Shown here one piece after another: positions 23,279-32,015 of a DNA stretch of 34,377 nucleotides; the stretch's first letter is position 1; the number at the start of each line of letters is the position of its first letter. Location: assembly GCA_934617135.1 (NCBI GenBank), contig CAKTUC010000009.1, forward strand, positions 1 through 34,377, read 5' to 3'. The DNA is from an uncultured Collinsella sp. GTDB lineage: Bacteria; Actinomycetota; Coriobacteriia; Coriobacteriales; Coriobacteriaceae. The notes under the pieces were generated by a model. The model did no database searches, was not told the DNA's origin, and saw only the letters and a program-made list of their open reading frames with translations. The position numbers and the translations under genes were made by a program.

Positions 23279-24559
23279 ATGTCAGAAGAACTTCGTTCCA
23301 TCCCGCCCCAACACGGGTCCTTTGTATTTACGTCGGAGTCGGTGACCGAAGGTCATCCCGATAAGATTGCTGACCAGATCAGCGACGCCGTACTCGACGC
23401 AATCCTCGCCAAAGAAATAGAGCTGCAAGAGCAGGGCTATATTGCACCCAATGGCGTGCCAGCCAACGTTGAGAACGTCCGCTGCGCCTGCGAGACCCTC
23501 GTGACCACCGGCACCGTCATCGTTGCCGGCGAGATCCGCACCCAGGCCTACGTCGACGTGCAGGAGATTGCCCGTGGCGTTATCCGCCGCATTGGCTACA
23601 ACCGCGCCAAGTTCGGTTTTGACTGCGATACCTGCGGCGTTATGAGCCTCATCCACGAGCAGTCGCCCGATATCGCCCAGGGCGTCGACGAGTCCTTCGA
23701 GACCCAGACCGGCGCCACCACCGACCCGATCGACCTGATCGGCGCCGGCGACCAGGGCATGATGTTCGGCTACGCCTCCAACGAGACCAAGACTCTCATG
23801 CCCATGCCGCACTACCTGGCAAGCCGCTTGGCCGAGCGCCTGGCCGCCGTTCGCCACGACGGCACCCTGCCCTACCTGCGCCCCGACGGCAAGACCCAGG
23901 TCACCGTGCGCTACGAGGACGGCAAGCCCGTCGAGGTCACGACCATCGTCATCTCCACACAGCACGCCGCCGAGATCGAGGACATGGGCAAGATCAAGGC
24001 CGACCTCATCGAACACGTCATCACCCCGGTCATGGCTGCCGAGGGCATGCCGTGGGACAACGCCGACATCTACGTGAACCCCACCGGTCGCTTTGTCGTG
24101 GGCGGCCCCATGGGCGACACGGGTCTGACCGGCCGCAAGATCATCGTCGACACCTACGGCGGTTACGGCCGTCACGGCGGCGGCGCTTTTAGCGGCAAGG
24201 ACTGCACCAAGGTCGACCGCTCGGCCGCATACGCCGCACGCTGGGTCGCCAAAAACGTGGTCGCCGCCGGCCTGGCCGACCGCTGCGAAGTCGAGCTCGC
24301 CTACGCCATCGGCGTTTCCAAGCCGCTGTCGATCATGGTCGATACGTTCGGCACCGCCAAGGTCGCCGAGGACAAGATCGTCGAGGCCGTCGAGAAGACC
24401 TTCGACCTGCGCCCGGGCGCGATCATCCGCGACCTGGACCTGCGTCGTCCGATCTACGAGAAGACAGCAGCCTACGGCCACTTCGGCCGAGAAGACGCCG
24501 ACTTCACCTGGGAAAACACCGACCGAGTCGAAGAACTCAAAGCAGCCTGCGGTCTCTAA
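23279..24559 (+). CDS. metK: S-adenosylmethionine synthetase
   Basis: Makes SAM from methionine and ATP; cytosolic tetramer. The 426-residue sequence has [19 protein letters not shown] (19-37), [12 protein letters not shown] (155-166) and GGGAFSGKD (300-308), the ATP/phosphate and metal-binding motifs. It is a little longer than the usual 385-400 because of an insertion near residues 45-66 ([17 protein letters not shown]) and an N-terminal extension. GAAAGGA lies 5-6 nt before ATG. Transcribed alone: divergent from gltX and followed by a strong terminator. Confidence 0.97.
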   Translation: MSEELRSIPPQHGSFVFTSESVTEGHPDKIADQISDAVLDAILAKEIELQEQGYIAPNGVPANVENVRCACETLVTTGTVIVAGEIRTQAYVDVQEIARGVIRRIGYNRAKFGFDCDTCGVMSLIHEQSPDIAQGVDESFETQTGATTDPIDLIGAGDQGMMFGYASNETKTLMPMPHYLASRLAERLAAVRHDGTLPYLRPDGKTQVTVRYEDGKPVEVTTIVISTQHAAEIEDMGKIKADLIEHVITPVMAAEGMPWDNADIYVNPTGRFVVGGPMGDTGLTGRKIIVDTYGGYGRHGGGAFSGKDCTKVDRSAAYAARWVAKNVVAAGLADRCEVELAYAIGVSKPLSIMVDTFGTAKVAEDKIVEAVEKTFDLRPGAIIRDLDLRRPIYEKTAAYGHFGREDADFTWENTDRVEELKAACGL

Positions 24560-24600
24560 TTAAGAACCATTAAGGTCGCAACAACACACACGCTTTCAAA

Positions 24601-24634
24601 AAGAAGTACCGCCCCCAAGCGGTACTTCTTTTTT
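24601..24634 (+). terminator. intrinsic terminator after metK
   Basis: AAGAAGTACCGC (24601-24612) and GCGGTACTTCTT (24619-24630) form a perfect 12-bp stem with a 6-nt loop, followed by TTTT. The A run before the stem makes it work on both strands. Confidence 0.92.
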
Positions 24635-24905
24635 ATCAGCCGGTGGCGAAGATGTTTCAATATGAAACCGTACAGCGTCTCCAGCTAATGAATTTTGCCA
24701 CCTGGCTGCGCCAACCATGTATCCTAAGTTCCGAGGGCTTTGGTATTTGGTCGATCGCGAGTTCCGCACGAGCCGGAGAGCACTTAATGTGCTCTCCGTG
24801 CGAGCAGGACTGTCCGAGCAGGCGACCAAATACCAAAGCCCTCGGAACGGCGGGACAGAATATGCCCCGCCCCTCGGGACGACGAGACAAGGCAAAGGAG
24901 CAGCC
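24635..24905 (+). other. sdaA upstream region
   Basis: 271 nt between the metK terminator and the sdaA start. A TTGCCA near 24694 and TATCCT near 24719 are weak promoter-like hexamers with poor spacing. The family B element (24728-24848) fills most of the presumed leader. The ribosome site AAAGGAG lies at 24894-24900. I see no ORF that belongs to this stretch. Confidence 0.55.
24728..24848. repeat. family B structured element, copy 2 (121 nt)
   Basis: The arms 24728-24753 and 24823-24848 are perfectly complementary over 26 bp (GTTCCGAGGGCTTTGG... / ...CCAAAGCCCTCGGAAC). The 61-nt core 24760-24820 differs from copy 1 at 5 positions. Two of these are partners in the same helix: A-T at 18336/18356 is G-C at 24776/24796. 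If sdaA is transcribed from the gap after metK, the element is in its 5' leader. Confidence 0.85.
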
Positions 24906-26513
24906 ATGGCAGGCAAGCCGCAAACACTAGCTACGACCTCGGCATTCGAGATCTTGGGCCCCGTCATGGTCGGCCCCAGCTCATCGCACACCGCCGGCGC
25001 CCTGCGGTGCGCACAGGTGGCCGCCAGCCTGCTCGAGGGCCGCATTACCAAGGTTACCTTTGGCCTGTGGAACTCCTTCGCCCACACCTACCGCGGCCAC
25101 GGCACCGACCGCGCGCTCGTCGCGGGCATCCTGGGCCTCGACACCGACGACGAGAACATCAAGCAGGCCTTCGACCTCGCACGCGAGCAGGGCCTCGACT
25201 ATCACTTTGACATTAAGGGCGACGACGCCTCCATCCACCCCAACACCGTCGATATCGACATGGTCGACGACACGGGCGCTACGGCACAGGTCCGCGGCGA
25301 GAGCCTGGGCGGCGGCAAGATGCGCATCAGCCGCATCAACGGCGTCGGCGTCGACATCTCGGGCATGTATTCCACGCTCTTTGTGGCCCACAAGGACGTC
25401 CCCGGCGTGCTCGCCGCGCTCACGAATCTGCTCGCCTACGCACACGTGAACATCGCCTTCTGCCGCACCTACCGCACCGAGGTGGGCGGCCAGGCATACT
25501 CCGTCTTTGAGACCGACGGCACGCCCGACGACACCGTAATCCCCATGCTGCGTAAACTCGACAACGTCGACTACGCCACCTTTATTGAACTCCCCGGTTC
25601 GGCCTCGTCGCTATCCCCCGGCGTCTCGGCCAAGGAGGTCTTCGACGACGGCGAACAGCTGCTCGACGCCTGCGAGGAACTGGGACTCAACATCGGCGCC
25701 GTCATGGCAGTGCGCGAGGCGCGCCTCACCGGCGAGGAGCACGCCGTCGCCACCATGCGTCGCGTGCTCGACGTCATGCGCGAGGAGACCGCGGCTCCCA
25801 TCTCCAATCCGCAGCGCTCGCTCGGCGGGCTCATCGGCGGCGAGGCGAAGCTCGTCGATGCCACCGGCCGCAACGACCTGAGCTCCAGTTTAATGGGCGC
25901 CGTCCAGACCGATGCCGTGGCCCGCGCCATGGCCGTGCTCGAGCGCTCTGCCACCATGGGCGTGATCGTCGCAGCCCCCACGGCAGGCTCCGCGGGCGTC
26001 GTGCCCGGCTGCGTGCTGGCGCTGGCCGAGCACCTGCAGCTCGATGACGAGCAGGTCATGGACGCCCTCTACTGTGCTGCCGCCATCGGCCTCAACCTCA
26101 CCACGAGCGCTTGCGTCGCCGGCGCCGAGGGCGGCTGCCAGGCCGAGGTGGGAAGTGCCGCCGCCATGGCCGCCGCCGCGCTGGTGCAGATGCTCGGCGG
26201 CACCCCCGAGCAGGCACTCGACGCCAGTTCCATCGCGCTGAGCAATCTGCTAGGCCTCGTTTGCGATCCCGTGGGCGGACTGGTCGAGGTGCCGTGCCAA
26301 AACCGCAATGCCATCGGCGTGGCCGCGGCCTTCAGCTCGGCCCAGCTCGCGCTCGCCGGCATTAGGAGCCTGGTGCCGTTTGACCAGATGGCGCATGTGA
26401 TGCTCTCGGTGGGCCACGCCCTGCCGGCAACCCTGCGCGAGACGGCCAAGGGCGGCATCGCTCAAGCCCCCGCCGCGCTTTCTGCCTGCGCCAAATGCGG
26501 CATATGCGGATAG
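24906..26513 (+). CDS. sdaA: L-serine dehydratase (single chain, 4Fe-4S)
   Basis: Deaminates L-serine to pyruvate and ammonia. The 535-residue chain joins a beta domain with GPSSSHTAG (23-31), an ACT-like domain (about 155-230), and an alpha domain holding the cluster cysteines C411 (EGGCQAEVG), C453 (LVCDPVGG) and C464 (VPCQNRN), assigned by analogy with the Legionella enzyme. The order is like Bacillus SdaAB fused to SdaAA. The C terminus ends ACAKCGICG; in Legionella a terminal Cys enters the active site. ATG 24906 has AAGGAG 6 nt upstream. The family B element precedes it. The iron-sulfur enzyme is oxygen-labile, fitting an anaerobe. Confidence 0.94.
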   Translation: MAGKPQTLATTSAFEILGPVMVGPSSSHTAGALRCAQVAASLLEGRITKVTFGLWNSFAHTYRGHGTDRALVAGILGLDTDDENIKQAFDLAREQGLDYHFDIKGDDASIHPNTVDIDMVDDTGATAQVRGESLGGGKMRISRINGVGVDISGMYSTLFVAHKDVPGVLAALTNLLAYAHVNIAFCRTYRTEVGGQAYSVFETDGTPDDTVIPMLRKLDNVDYATFIELPGSASSLSPGVSAKEVFDDGEQLLDACEELGLNIGAVMAVREARLTGEEHAVATMRRVLDVMREETAAPISNPQRSLGGLIGGEAKLVDATGRNDLSSSLMGAVQTDAVARAMAVLERSATMGVIVAAPTAGSAGVVPGCVLALAEHLQLDDEQVMDALYCAAAIGLNLTTSACVAGAEGGCQAEVGSAAAMAAAALVQMLGGTPEQALDASSIALSNLLGLVCDPVGGLVEVPCQNRNAIGVAAAFSSAQLALAGIRSLVPFDQMAHVMLSVGHALPATLRETAKGGIAQAPAALSACAKCGICG

Positions 26514-26567
26514 GCAGACTTCTCCAAACTGATACTGTTTCCGCACCACAAACAACAGGCTAATCGC

Positions 26568-26573
26568 TATAAT
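26568..26573 (+). promoter_or_regulatory. -10 element for the L,D-transpeptidase gene
   Basis: A perfect TATAAT lies 57 nt upstream of the ATG. The -35 region 17 nt further up (ACCACA) is weak. It lies in a short A/T-rich gap after sdaA. Confidence 0.5.
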
Positions 26574-26630
26574 GCAAGCCCAGTTAAAACACGATGAGCC
26601 GCAAGGCGAAACTCGAAGGAAATATAAACG

Positions 26631-28376
26631 ATGTCGCAAATCGATCGCAGCAGCATGATTCCCGATCCGCAACAGCCCAGTAGGCATACTGGCGGCGTCC
26701 AATCGCCGCGCCCCATCGCGCCGGCTCACAGCCAACAACACGGCCCGGCCAATGCCTCTCAGCGCCCGAATCAGCGTCAATACCAGCCGCATCAACAATA
26801 TCAGCAGCGCCCCGCACAGGGTGCCGCCCCCAAGCAGGGCCCTTCGCACGCTCGCGCGGCAAACAATCGCGGCCCCGTGGACAAGCGCACCAACAAAAGC
26901 AGCAAGTCGGGCGGAAAAACGGCCCTCTTTGTCGTACTCGGCCTCGTCGCGATCGTCTACATCGTAGGCGTCGTGGCGTTCTCGCAGATCGCATACCCCA
27001 ACACTACCATCGCCGGCGTCGATATCTCGCTCTCTAACGCATCTTCGGCAGCCACCAAGGTCAACTCGGCATGGAAGCACTACAAGCTCACCGTGTCGGG
27101 CGATGACTTTAGCTGGACCTACCAGCCCGAGTCCGACGAGCCCATCGTCGATGGCGAAGAAGCCGCCCACGAGATTATCAGCAACAACGAGCCGCTGCTG
27201 TGGCCATCGCGCCTCATCGCGTCGCTCGGCGGCAAAACCGTTAGCGCCACCAAGAACGGCTCGGTCGACTTGGACCAGGACGTCGACCTGCCCATGCTCT
27301 CCGATGCCTTTGACCAAAAGCAGTTTGAGGAGGGCCTGGGCAGCGCCATCGATGAGTTCAATGAGGGCCGCTCGGGCACCTTCGAGGCCGCCAGCTCCTA
27401 TGACGAGAAGGCCGGCAAGTTCACCGTTGATAAGGCCCGTTCCAACGAGAAGATCAACCGCGAGCATGTCATCAAATATGCCGAGATCGAGCTCGCGTCG
27501 CTCGCCGAGAACGTCGATATCACCAAGATCGGCAACGACGCTTACGAACCGCTCAACGGCACCCTCACCAACGACCAGATTCAGGCTGCATGCGATGCCG
27601 CCAACAACTTCTTGGGCGTCAACGTGACTCTTAAGCTCAACGGCAATGATGCCGGCAAGGTGGACGGCAGCTCGGTGCTGCAGTGGATCAGCTTTGCCGA
27701 TCCGGCCAACCCCACGCTCGATACGTCACAGATCGGCAGCTGGGCCGCCGAGCTCGCTAACGGCTTTAACACCGTGGGATCCACCCGCTGGTGGACACGC
27801 GCCGACGGCAAGGAGTGCGCGGTCGAGGGCGGCGACTTTGGCTGGTCCATCGACAGCGACACGCTCGCCAAGCAGGTCGAGGATGCTATCAACAACAAGC
27901 AGACCGGTGATATCGAGATTTCGTACTCCAAGAAGGCCGACACGTTTACCGCCAAGGGCGAGCCCGATTGGAAGGCCTATATCGACGTCGACCTGTCCGA
28001 GCAGCACGCGCGCTACTACGACGAGAACGGCAATATCGTGTGGGAGGCCAACTTTATTTCCGGCAAACCGGGCGAAGACGCCACCCCGGAGGGCGTGTGG
28101 CAGATCAACAGCAACGACGGCGCAAGCAAGCTCATCGGTGCCAAAGACCCCGCGACCGGTAAGCCCAAATACGAGAGCCCGGTCAGCTATTGGATGCCGT
28201 TCGAGGGCAATATGATCGGTTTCCACGACGCCACCTGGCAAAACGACAAGAGCTTCGACAATGCCGAGTCCTATAAGTGGTGTGGAAGCCACGGCTGCAT
28301 CAACCTGCGCCTGGCCGATGCCAAGGCGCTCCACGACTGCATCAGCGTGGGCCTGTGCGTGGTCGTGCACTCGTAG
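26631..28376 (+). CDS. membrane-anchored L,D-transpeptidase (YkuD) with peptidoglycan-binding domain
   Basis: Cross-links peptidoglycan (3-3) or attaches proteins to it, outside the membrane. Residues 1-95 are a Gln/Pro-rich, basic cytoplasmic segment. A single membrane helix spans about 97-118. An extracellular region of about 340 residues follows, containing the mixed alpha/beta peptidoglycan-binding repeats seen in YkuD proteins of Gram-positives. The YkuD domain is at the C terminus (about 447-581), with HD in GFHDATW and SHGCINLR, catalytic H554 and C556. AAGGAAA lies upstream of ATG. The exporter genes follow after 129 nt and may be partly co-transcribed. Confidence 0.92.
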   Translation: MSQIDRSSMIPDPQQPSRHTGGVQSPRPIAPAHSQQHGPANASQRPNQRQYQPHQQYQQRPAQGAAPKQGPSHARAANNRGPVDKRTNKSSKSGGKTALFVVLGLVAIVYIVGVVAFSQIAYPNTTIAGVDISLSNASSAATKVNSAWKHYKLTVSGDDFSWTYQPESDEPIVDGEEAAHEIISNNEPLLWPSRLIASLGGKTVSATKNGSVDLDQDVDLPMLSDAFDQKQFEEGLGSAIDEFNEGRSGTFEAASSYDEKAGKFTVDKARSNEKINREHVIKYAEIELASLAENVDITKIGNDAYEPLNGTLTNDQIQAACDAANNFLGVNVTLKLNGNDAGKVDGSSVLQWISFADPANPTLDTSQIGSWAAELANGFNTVGSTRWWTRADGKECAVEGGDFGWSIDSDTLAKQVEDAINNKQTGDIEISYSKKADTFTAKGEPDWKAYIDVDLSEQHARYYDENGNIVWEANFISGKPGEDATPEGVWQINSNDGASKLIGAKDPATGKPKYESPVSYWMPFEGNMIGFHDATWQNDKSFDNAESYKWCGSHGCINLRLADAKALHDCISVGLCVVVHS

Positions 28377-28440
28377 GAAAACACGCCTTCGCACAACGGG
28401 GAACTGACGCTCAAATATAACAGTTCCGAAAGATACCGCC

Positions 28441-28472
28441 ATATGCGCCCGCCCCTCGCGACGGGCGCATAT
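28441..28472 (+). terminator. hairpin between L,D-transpeptidase and exporter genes
   Basis: ATATGCGCCCG (28441-28451) and CGGGCGCATAT (28462-28472) pair perfectly over 11 bp with a 10-nt loop. A second weaker repeat GGAACTG/CAGTTCC lies at 28400-28427. There is no T run, so termination is uncertain. Confidence 0.45.
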
Positions 28473-28505
28473 ACTTATCGAGGAACTTTCTATAAAGGAG
28501 ACGCC

Positions 28506-29927
28506 ATGTCGAATGTCCCCAACATCACCCCGGGACCGGATGATGCCGAGCGAGCGCCCGAGGGTGCCACCGAAACGCTTCCCCTCATAACAAACGTGCA
28601 CGCAACACAGCAAAACGGCAGCACAAGTGATACAACCGAGATTTCTGACGAAGAGGCCTACGCCAAGCTCAAGGCGAAGCGTGCCGAGCGTCGGCGCAAA
28701 AAGCTCATCCGGCGCGGCATTGCGGCAGGAGTCGTGGCCGCCATTGTGCTCATCGCCGTTGTCGTGACCTTAGTCATCAACGCACGGCCCGCAGGCACCA
28801 CCGGGCCGGTGACCGACATGGTCACCGAGGGCACGTTTACGACCACCGTCGAGGCAAAAGGCCAGCTCAAGCCTATCTCGGCTTCGGTGGTCTCCCCTTC
28901 TGTCGACGGCACGGTGGCATCAATCAACGTGCAAACCGGCCAGTCCGTCAACGAGGGCGACGTGCTCATGACCATTAAAAATGACGAGCTCGACCGCAAC
29001 GTTGCCGAGGCGCAGCGCGCGGTGGCCGCCGCCCAGGAAGACCTCGCCAACGCACAGAAGGCGATAGCTGCCGCCCAAGCCACTCCAGCGACGGACGCAG
29101 ATGCGGCAGGCGCGGGTGGCGCCAGTGGCACCGTCGACACAAGCGCCGTCTCGAGCGCCCAGCGCAACCTGGCCTCGGCCCAGGCGACCCTAGACCAGGC
29201 CAATGCGAAGGCCGCCGAGCGCACGGTGACCGCGCCCAGCTCGGGCAGCATCGTCGAGCTCAACGCCAAAGTCGGCGCCACGGTGACGGGCGGCATGATT
29301 ATGGGCGAAGGCGATACGAGCGGCGGCAAGCAGTGCATGCAGATAGCCGACCTGTCCAAGATGAAGGTCACCGTGCAGGTGGGCGAAAAGGATATCGCCA
29401 AGATCGCCGTGGGCCAGAGCGCCAATGTTACCTATCCCGCGTTTCCCGATATCGTGAGCCAGGGAACGGTCACGGCCATCGCTTCGGTCGCGAACTCCGA
29501 TTCCACCTACGGCGGTGGTGGCAGCGTGACCTTTAACGTCGACATCCTCATCGAGGCGCCCGATGCGCGCCTGAAGCCAGGTATGACGGCCGAGGTCTCA
29601 GTGGTAACCGAGCAGCTCGACGACGTGGTGATGGTGCCCACGATGGCCCTCATAACCGAAGACGGCGAGCACTACTACGTCAACGTGGCGACCGACGACG
29701 AGGGCAAGGAAACACGCCGTGTGAACGTGACCGTGGTGACGCAAAACGATGACGAGGCCGTGGTTGGCAAGACGCAGGTCAAGCGCGACGACCAGGGCAA
29801 CGAGATCAACCCGGACGTGCCTACAACCAAGCTGCGCGATGGCGACACCCTCGTTATGGACACCGGCGCGGGCATGACGGCCGACGGCGGCGACTCCGGC
29901 ATCATGTCTGCCGACGAGGGCCTGTAA
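28506..29927 (+). CDS. MacA/HlyD-type membrane fusion subunit of an exporter
   Basis: 473 residues: a cytoplasmic acidic then basic N terminus (KAKRAERRRKK), a membrane helix at about 71-92, a lipoyl/barrel-sandwich half (SPSVDGTVASINVQTGQSV), a coiled-coil hairpin rich in Ala/Gln/Lys (about 160-240), the second lipoyl half (TAPSSGSIVELNAKVG) and beta-barrel and proximal domains. The tail after about 430 is acidic and disordered. AAAGGAG stands 6 nt before ATG 28506; the longer frame upstream is the hairpin region. Its TAA overlaps the ATG of the ATPase gene by one base. It links the MacB-like permease to the outside; in a cell with one membrane it probably assists export of a peptide or lipid-like substrate. 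Confidence 0.9.
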   Translation: MSNVPNITPGPDDAERAPEGATETLPLITNVHATQQNGSTSDTTEISDEEAYAKLKAKRAERRRKKLIRRGIAAGVVAAIVLIAVVVTLVINARPAGTTGPVTDMVTEGTFTTTVEAKGQLKPISASVVSPSVDGTVASINVQTGQSVNEGDVLMTIKNDELDRNVAEAQRAVAAAQEDLANAQKAIAAAQATPATDADAAGAGGASGTVDTSAVSSAQRNLASAQATLDQANAKAAERTVTAPSSGSIVELNAKVGATVTGGMIMGEGDTSGGKQCMQIADLSKMKVTVQVGEKDIAKIAVGQSANVTYPAFPDIVSQGTVTAIASVANSDSTYGGGGSVTFNVDILIEAPDARLKPGMTAEVSVVTEQLDDVVMVPTMALITEDGEHYYVNVATDDEGKETRRVNVTVVTQNDDEAVVGKTQVKRDDQGNEINPDVPTTKLRDGDTLVMDTGAGMTADGGDSGIMSADEGL

Positions 29928-30700
29928 TGCGCCCCGTCATCGACATCCGTAACGTGCACCGCATCTTTGAGAGCGAGGCCGGCTGCGCCCATATCCTGCA
30001 CAACGTGAGCCTGGCGGTAAATCCCGGCGAGTTCGTGGCCATCACCGGCCCCTCGGGCTCCGGCAAGTCGACGCTCATGAACATCCTGGGCTGCCTGGAC
30101 AAGCCGACGGCAGGCGACTATTACCTCCAGGGCCTCAACGTGGCGGAGCTAGACGATGACGAGCTCACCGAAGTCCGCGCGCTGAGCATTGGCTTTGTCT
30201 TTCAGAGCTTTAACCTGCTACCGCGCCTTTCGGTCATCGAAAACGTCATGCTGCCGCTGTCGTACACCAACGTGCCGCGGGCTCAGCGTGAGATGCGCGC
30301 CGTCCATGCGCTGCAAGCCGTCACGCTGCCGGTCGACCACTGGGACCATCGCATATCAGAGCTCTCGGGCGGTCAGATGCAGCGGGTTGCCATCGCACGC
30401 GCCCTCGTCAACGACCCGCCCATCATCCTGGCCGACGAACCCACGGGAAACCTGGACTCCACCACCGGAGCGCTCGTGATGGAGACCTTCCACAAGCTCC
30501 AGGAACGCGGCAAGACCATCGTGCTTATCACGCATGATCCCGGCATCGCCGCCGAGGCCGACCGCGCCGTGACCATTCGCGACGGGCGGATCCACGACGG
30601 AGCATATATCGCGCACGCGCCGCAGACCCTGCGTGACGCCGTTGATAACCTGCCCATGATTTCCACATCCGCCAATTCGACGAAAGGAGTGAAGGCATGA
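29927..30700 (+). CDS. MacB/LolD-type ABC transporter ATPase
   Basis: 257-residue ATPase. Walker A GPSGSGKST (41-49), Q loop at Q93, signature LSGGQMQRVAIARAL (146 onward) and Walker B IILADEPTGNLDS (166 onward), with an H-loop in VLITHDP. The NILGCLDKPTAG segment after Walker A is typical of the MacB/LolD/FtsE class. The C-terminal 35 residues are extra. It starts within the stop of the fusion subunit (TAATG) and ends in an ATGA overlap with the permease, so the three subunits are translated as one block. Confidence 0.94.
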   Translation: MRPVIDIRNVHRIFESEAGCAHILHNVSLAVNPGEFVAITGPSGSGKSTLMNILGCLDKPTAGDYYLQGLNVAELDDDELTEVRALSIGFVFQSFNLLPRLSVIENVMLPLSYTNVPRAQREMRAVHALQAVTLPVDHWDHRISELSGGQMQRVAIARALVNDPPIILADEPTGNLDSTTGALVMETFHKLQERGKTIVLITHDPGIAAEADRAVTIRDGRIHDGAYIAHAPQTLRDAVDNLPMISTSANSTKGVKA

Positions 30701-31911
30701 GCACACGCGACCTTATCCAAGAAGCCCTTCACTCCCTCGAGGCCAACAAGGGGCGCAGCCTACTCACCATCCTGGGCATCGTCATCGGCATCGCCTCCGT
30801 CATTGCCATGACCTCGCTTATCGGCGGTATCCAAAACAGCCTGGTCAGCAGCCTGGGCCTCAACGCCGCGCGTATGGTGCAGATTTATTCCTCGCAGGAG
30901 CTCACCGAGTCGGACGTCGAGAAACTCCGCAAGATGATGCCGCAGATTGAGCAGATCGGCATCGTGGACAGCGCCTATACCGAGTACAAGGCCGGTGACA
31001 AAAGCTATACCGTCATGGCGCAGGGCGTCGACAGCGACATGCTCGACGCGGTGGGCGCCAGCAAGCTCGTCGCGGGGCGCACCTATACCCAGGCCGAGTC
31101 CCAATCGGGCGCACGCGTGGCGCTCATCAGCCGCGGCGGCGCCGACCAGCTGTACGGCAACGAACAGGACGCGCTGGGCAAGACCATCAAGGTGTCCAAC
31201 GGCGAGGTGCAAATTGTCGGTGTCATCGACGGCGGCAACGACTCCATGGGCTCCCTCACGCTGTATATGCCGCGCGAGACCATTGCCGGCCTCTTTGGTG
31301 ACGAGAACCCCTCATTCCCCAGCGTGACGGCGCTCGCCGTCGAGGGCACGGACATGGACGAGCTGTGCAAGACGATTGAATCCAAGGTGCGCAGCATGAA
31401 GGGCATCGCGGACGACGAGGAATATGACAGCGTATCGGCGACCTCAATGAAAAGCGCCATCGACGCCCTCAATTCCTTTATGGGCGCGTTTTCGCTCATC
31501 ATGGGCGCCGTTGCCAGCATTTCGCTGCTCGTGGGCGGTATCGGCATCATGAACATGATGCTCACCAACGTGACCGAGCGTATTCGCGAGATCGGCATTC
31601 GTCGAGCCCTAGGTGCCAGCCGTCGCGATATCACCGCGCAGTTTTTGGCCGAATCCTCGGCGCTCTGCATCACCGGCGGTCTGTTGGGTGTTTTGATTGG
31701 CTACCTGCTTGCCTGGGGCTTGGCAATCTTTGCCGCAGGCTCTGGCGTACTTGGCGAGCTCGGCGCCAGCGGAACCATTACGCCGAGCTTTTCGATCGCC
31801 ACGGTGCTGCTGGCCTTTGCGGTCTCCGTCGGCATCGGCGTCATCTTCGGCTTCTACCCCGCCCGCCGAGCCGCAAAACTCGATCCCGTGGAGTGCCTGC
31901 GCTATCAGTAA
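30697..31911 (+). CDS. MacB-like permease with FtsX domain
   Basis: 404 residues: one N-terminal membrane helix (about 20-44), a large extracytoplasmic MacB periplasmic-core domain (about 45-260) and three C-terminal membrane helices (about 265-293, 322-350, 368-392) with the FtsX-family VTERIREIGIRRALGAS loop between the first two. Ends YPARRAAKLDPVECLRYQ as usual for MacB-type permeases. AAAGGAG precedes the ATG, which overlaps the ATPase stop. These proteins drive mechanotransmission rather than classical transport. Substrate unknown: candidates are bacteriocins, antibiotics or cell-surface peptides. Confidence 0.94.
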   Translation: MSTRDLIQEALHSLEANKGRSLLTILGIVIGIASVIAMTSLIGGIQNSLVSSLGLNAARMVQIYSSQELTESDVEKLRKMMPQIEQIGIVDSAYTEYKAGDKSYTVMAQGVDSDMLDAVGASKLVAGRTYTQAESQSGARVALISRGGADQLYGNEQDALGKTIKVSNGEVQIVGVIDGGNDSMGSLTLYMPRETIAGLFGDENPSFPSVTALAVEGTDMDELCKTIESKVRSMKGIADDEEYDSVSATSMKSAIDALNSFMGAFSLIMGAVASISLLVGGIGIMNMMLTNVTERIREIGIRRALGASRRDITAQFLAESSALCITGGLLGVLIGYLLAWGLAIFAAGSGVLGELGASGTITPSFSIATVLLAFAVSVGIGVIFGFYPARRAAKLDPVECLRYQ

Positions 31912-31922
31912 TGCAATCCCTC

Positions 31923-31993
31923 TGAGTTGCGGTGAAATAGGGAGTGTTTAAGCTGTTAAAAGGCCTATTCAGTCCTTATTTCACCGCAACTCA
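31923..31993. repeat. family A palindromic element, copy 3 (71 nt)
   Basis: The left arm TGAGTTGCGGTGAAATAGGG (31923 on) pairs with the right arm 31970-31993 except for 2 positions. It begins 11 nt after the permease stop and ends 22 nt before the convergent TetR stop. Length and end sequences match copies 1 and 2 exactly; the middle differs. Confidence 0.82.
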
Positions 31994-32015
31994 TGGGGGG
32001 GATAAGGCACTAGTG

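Noticed and set aside
24717..24905. 63-residue N-terminal extension of sdaA
   Set aside because: It is made of the family B palindrome; the strong AAGGAG before 24906 fixes the start.
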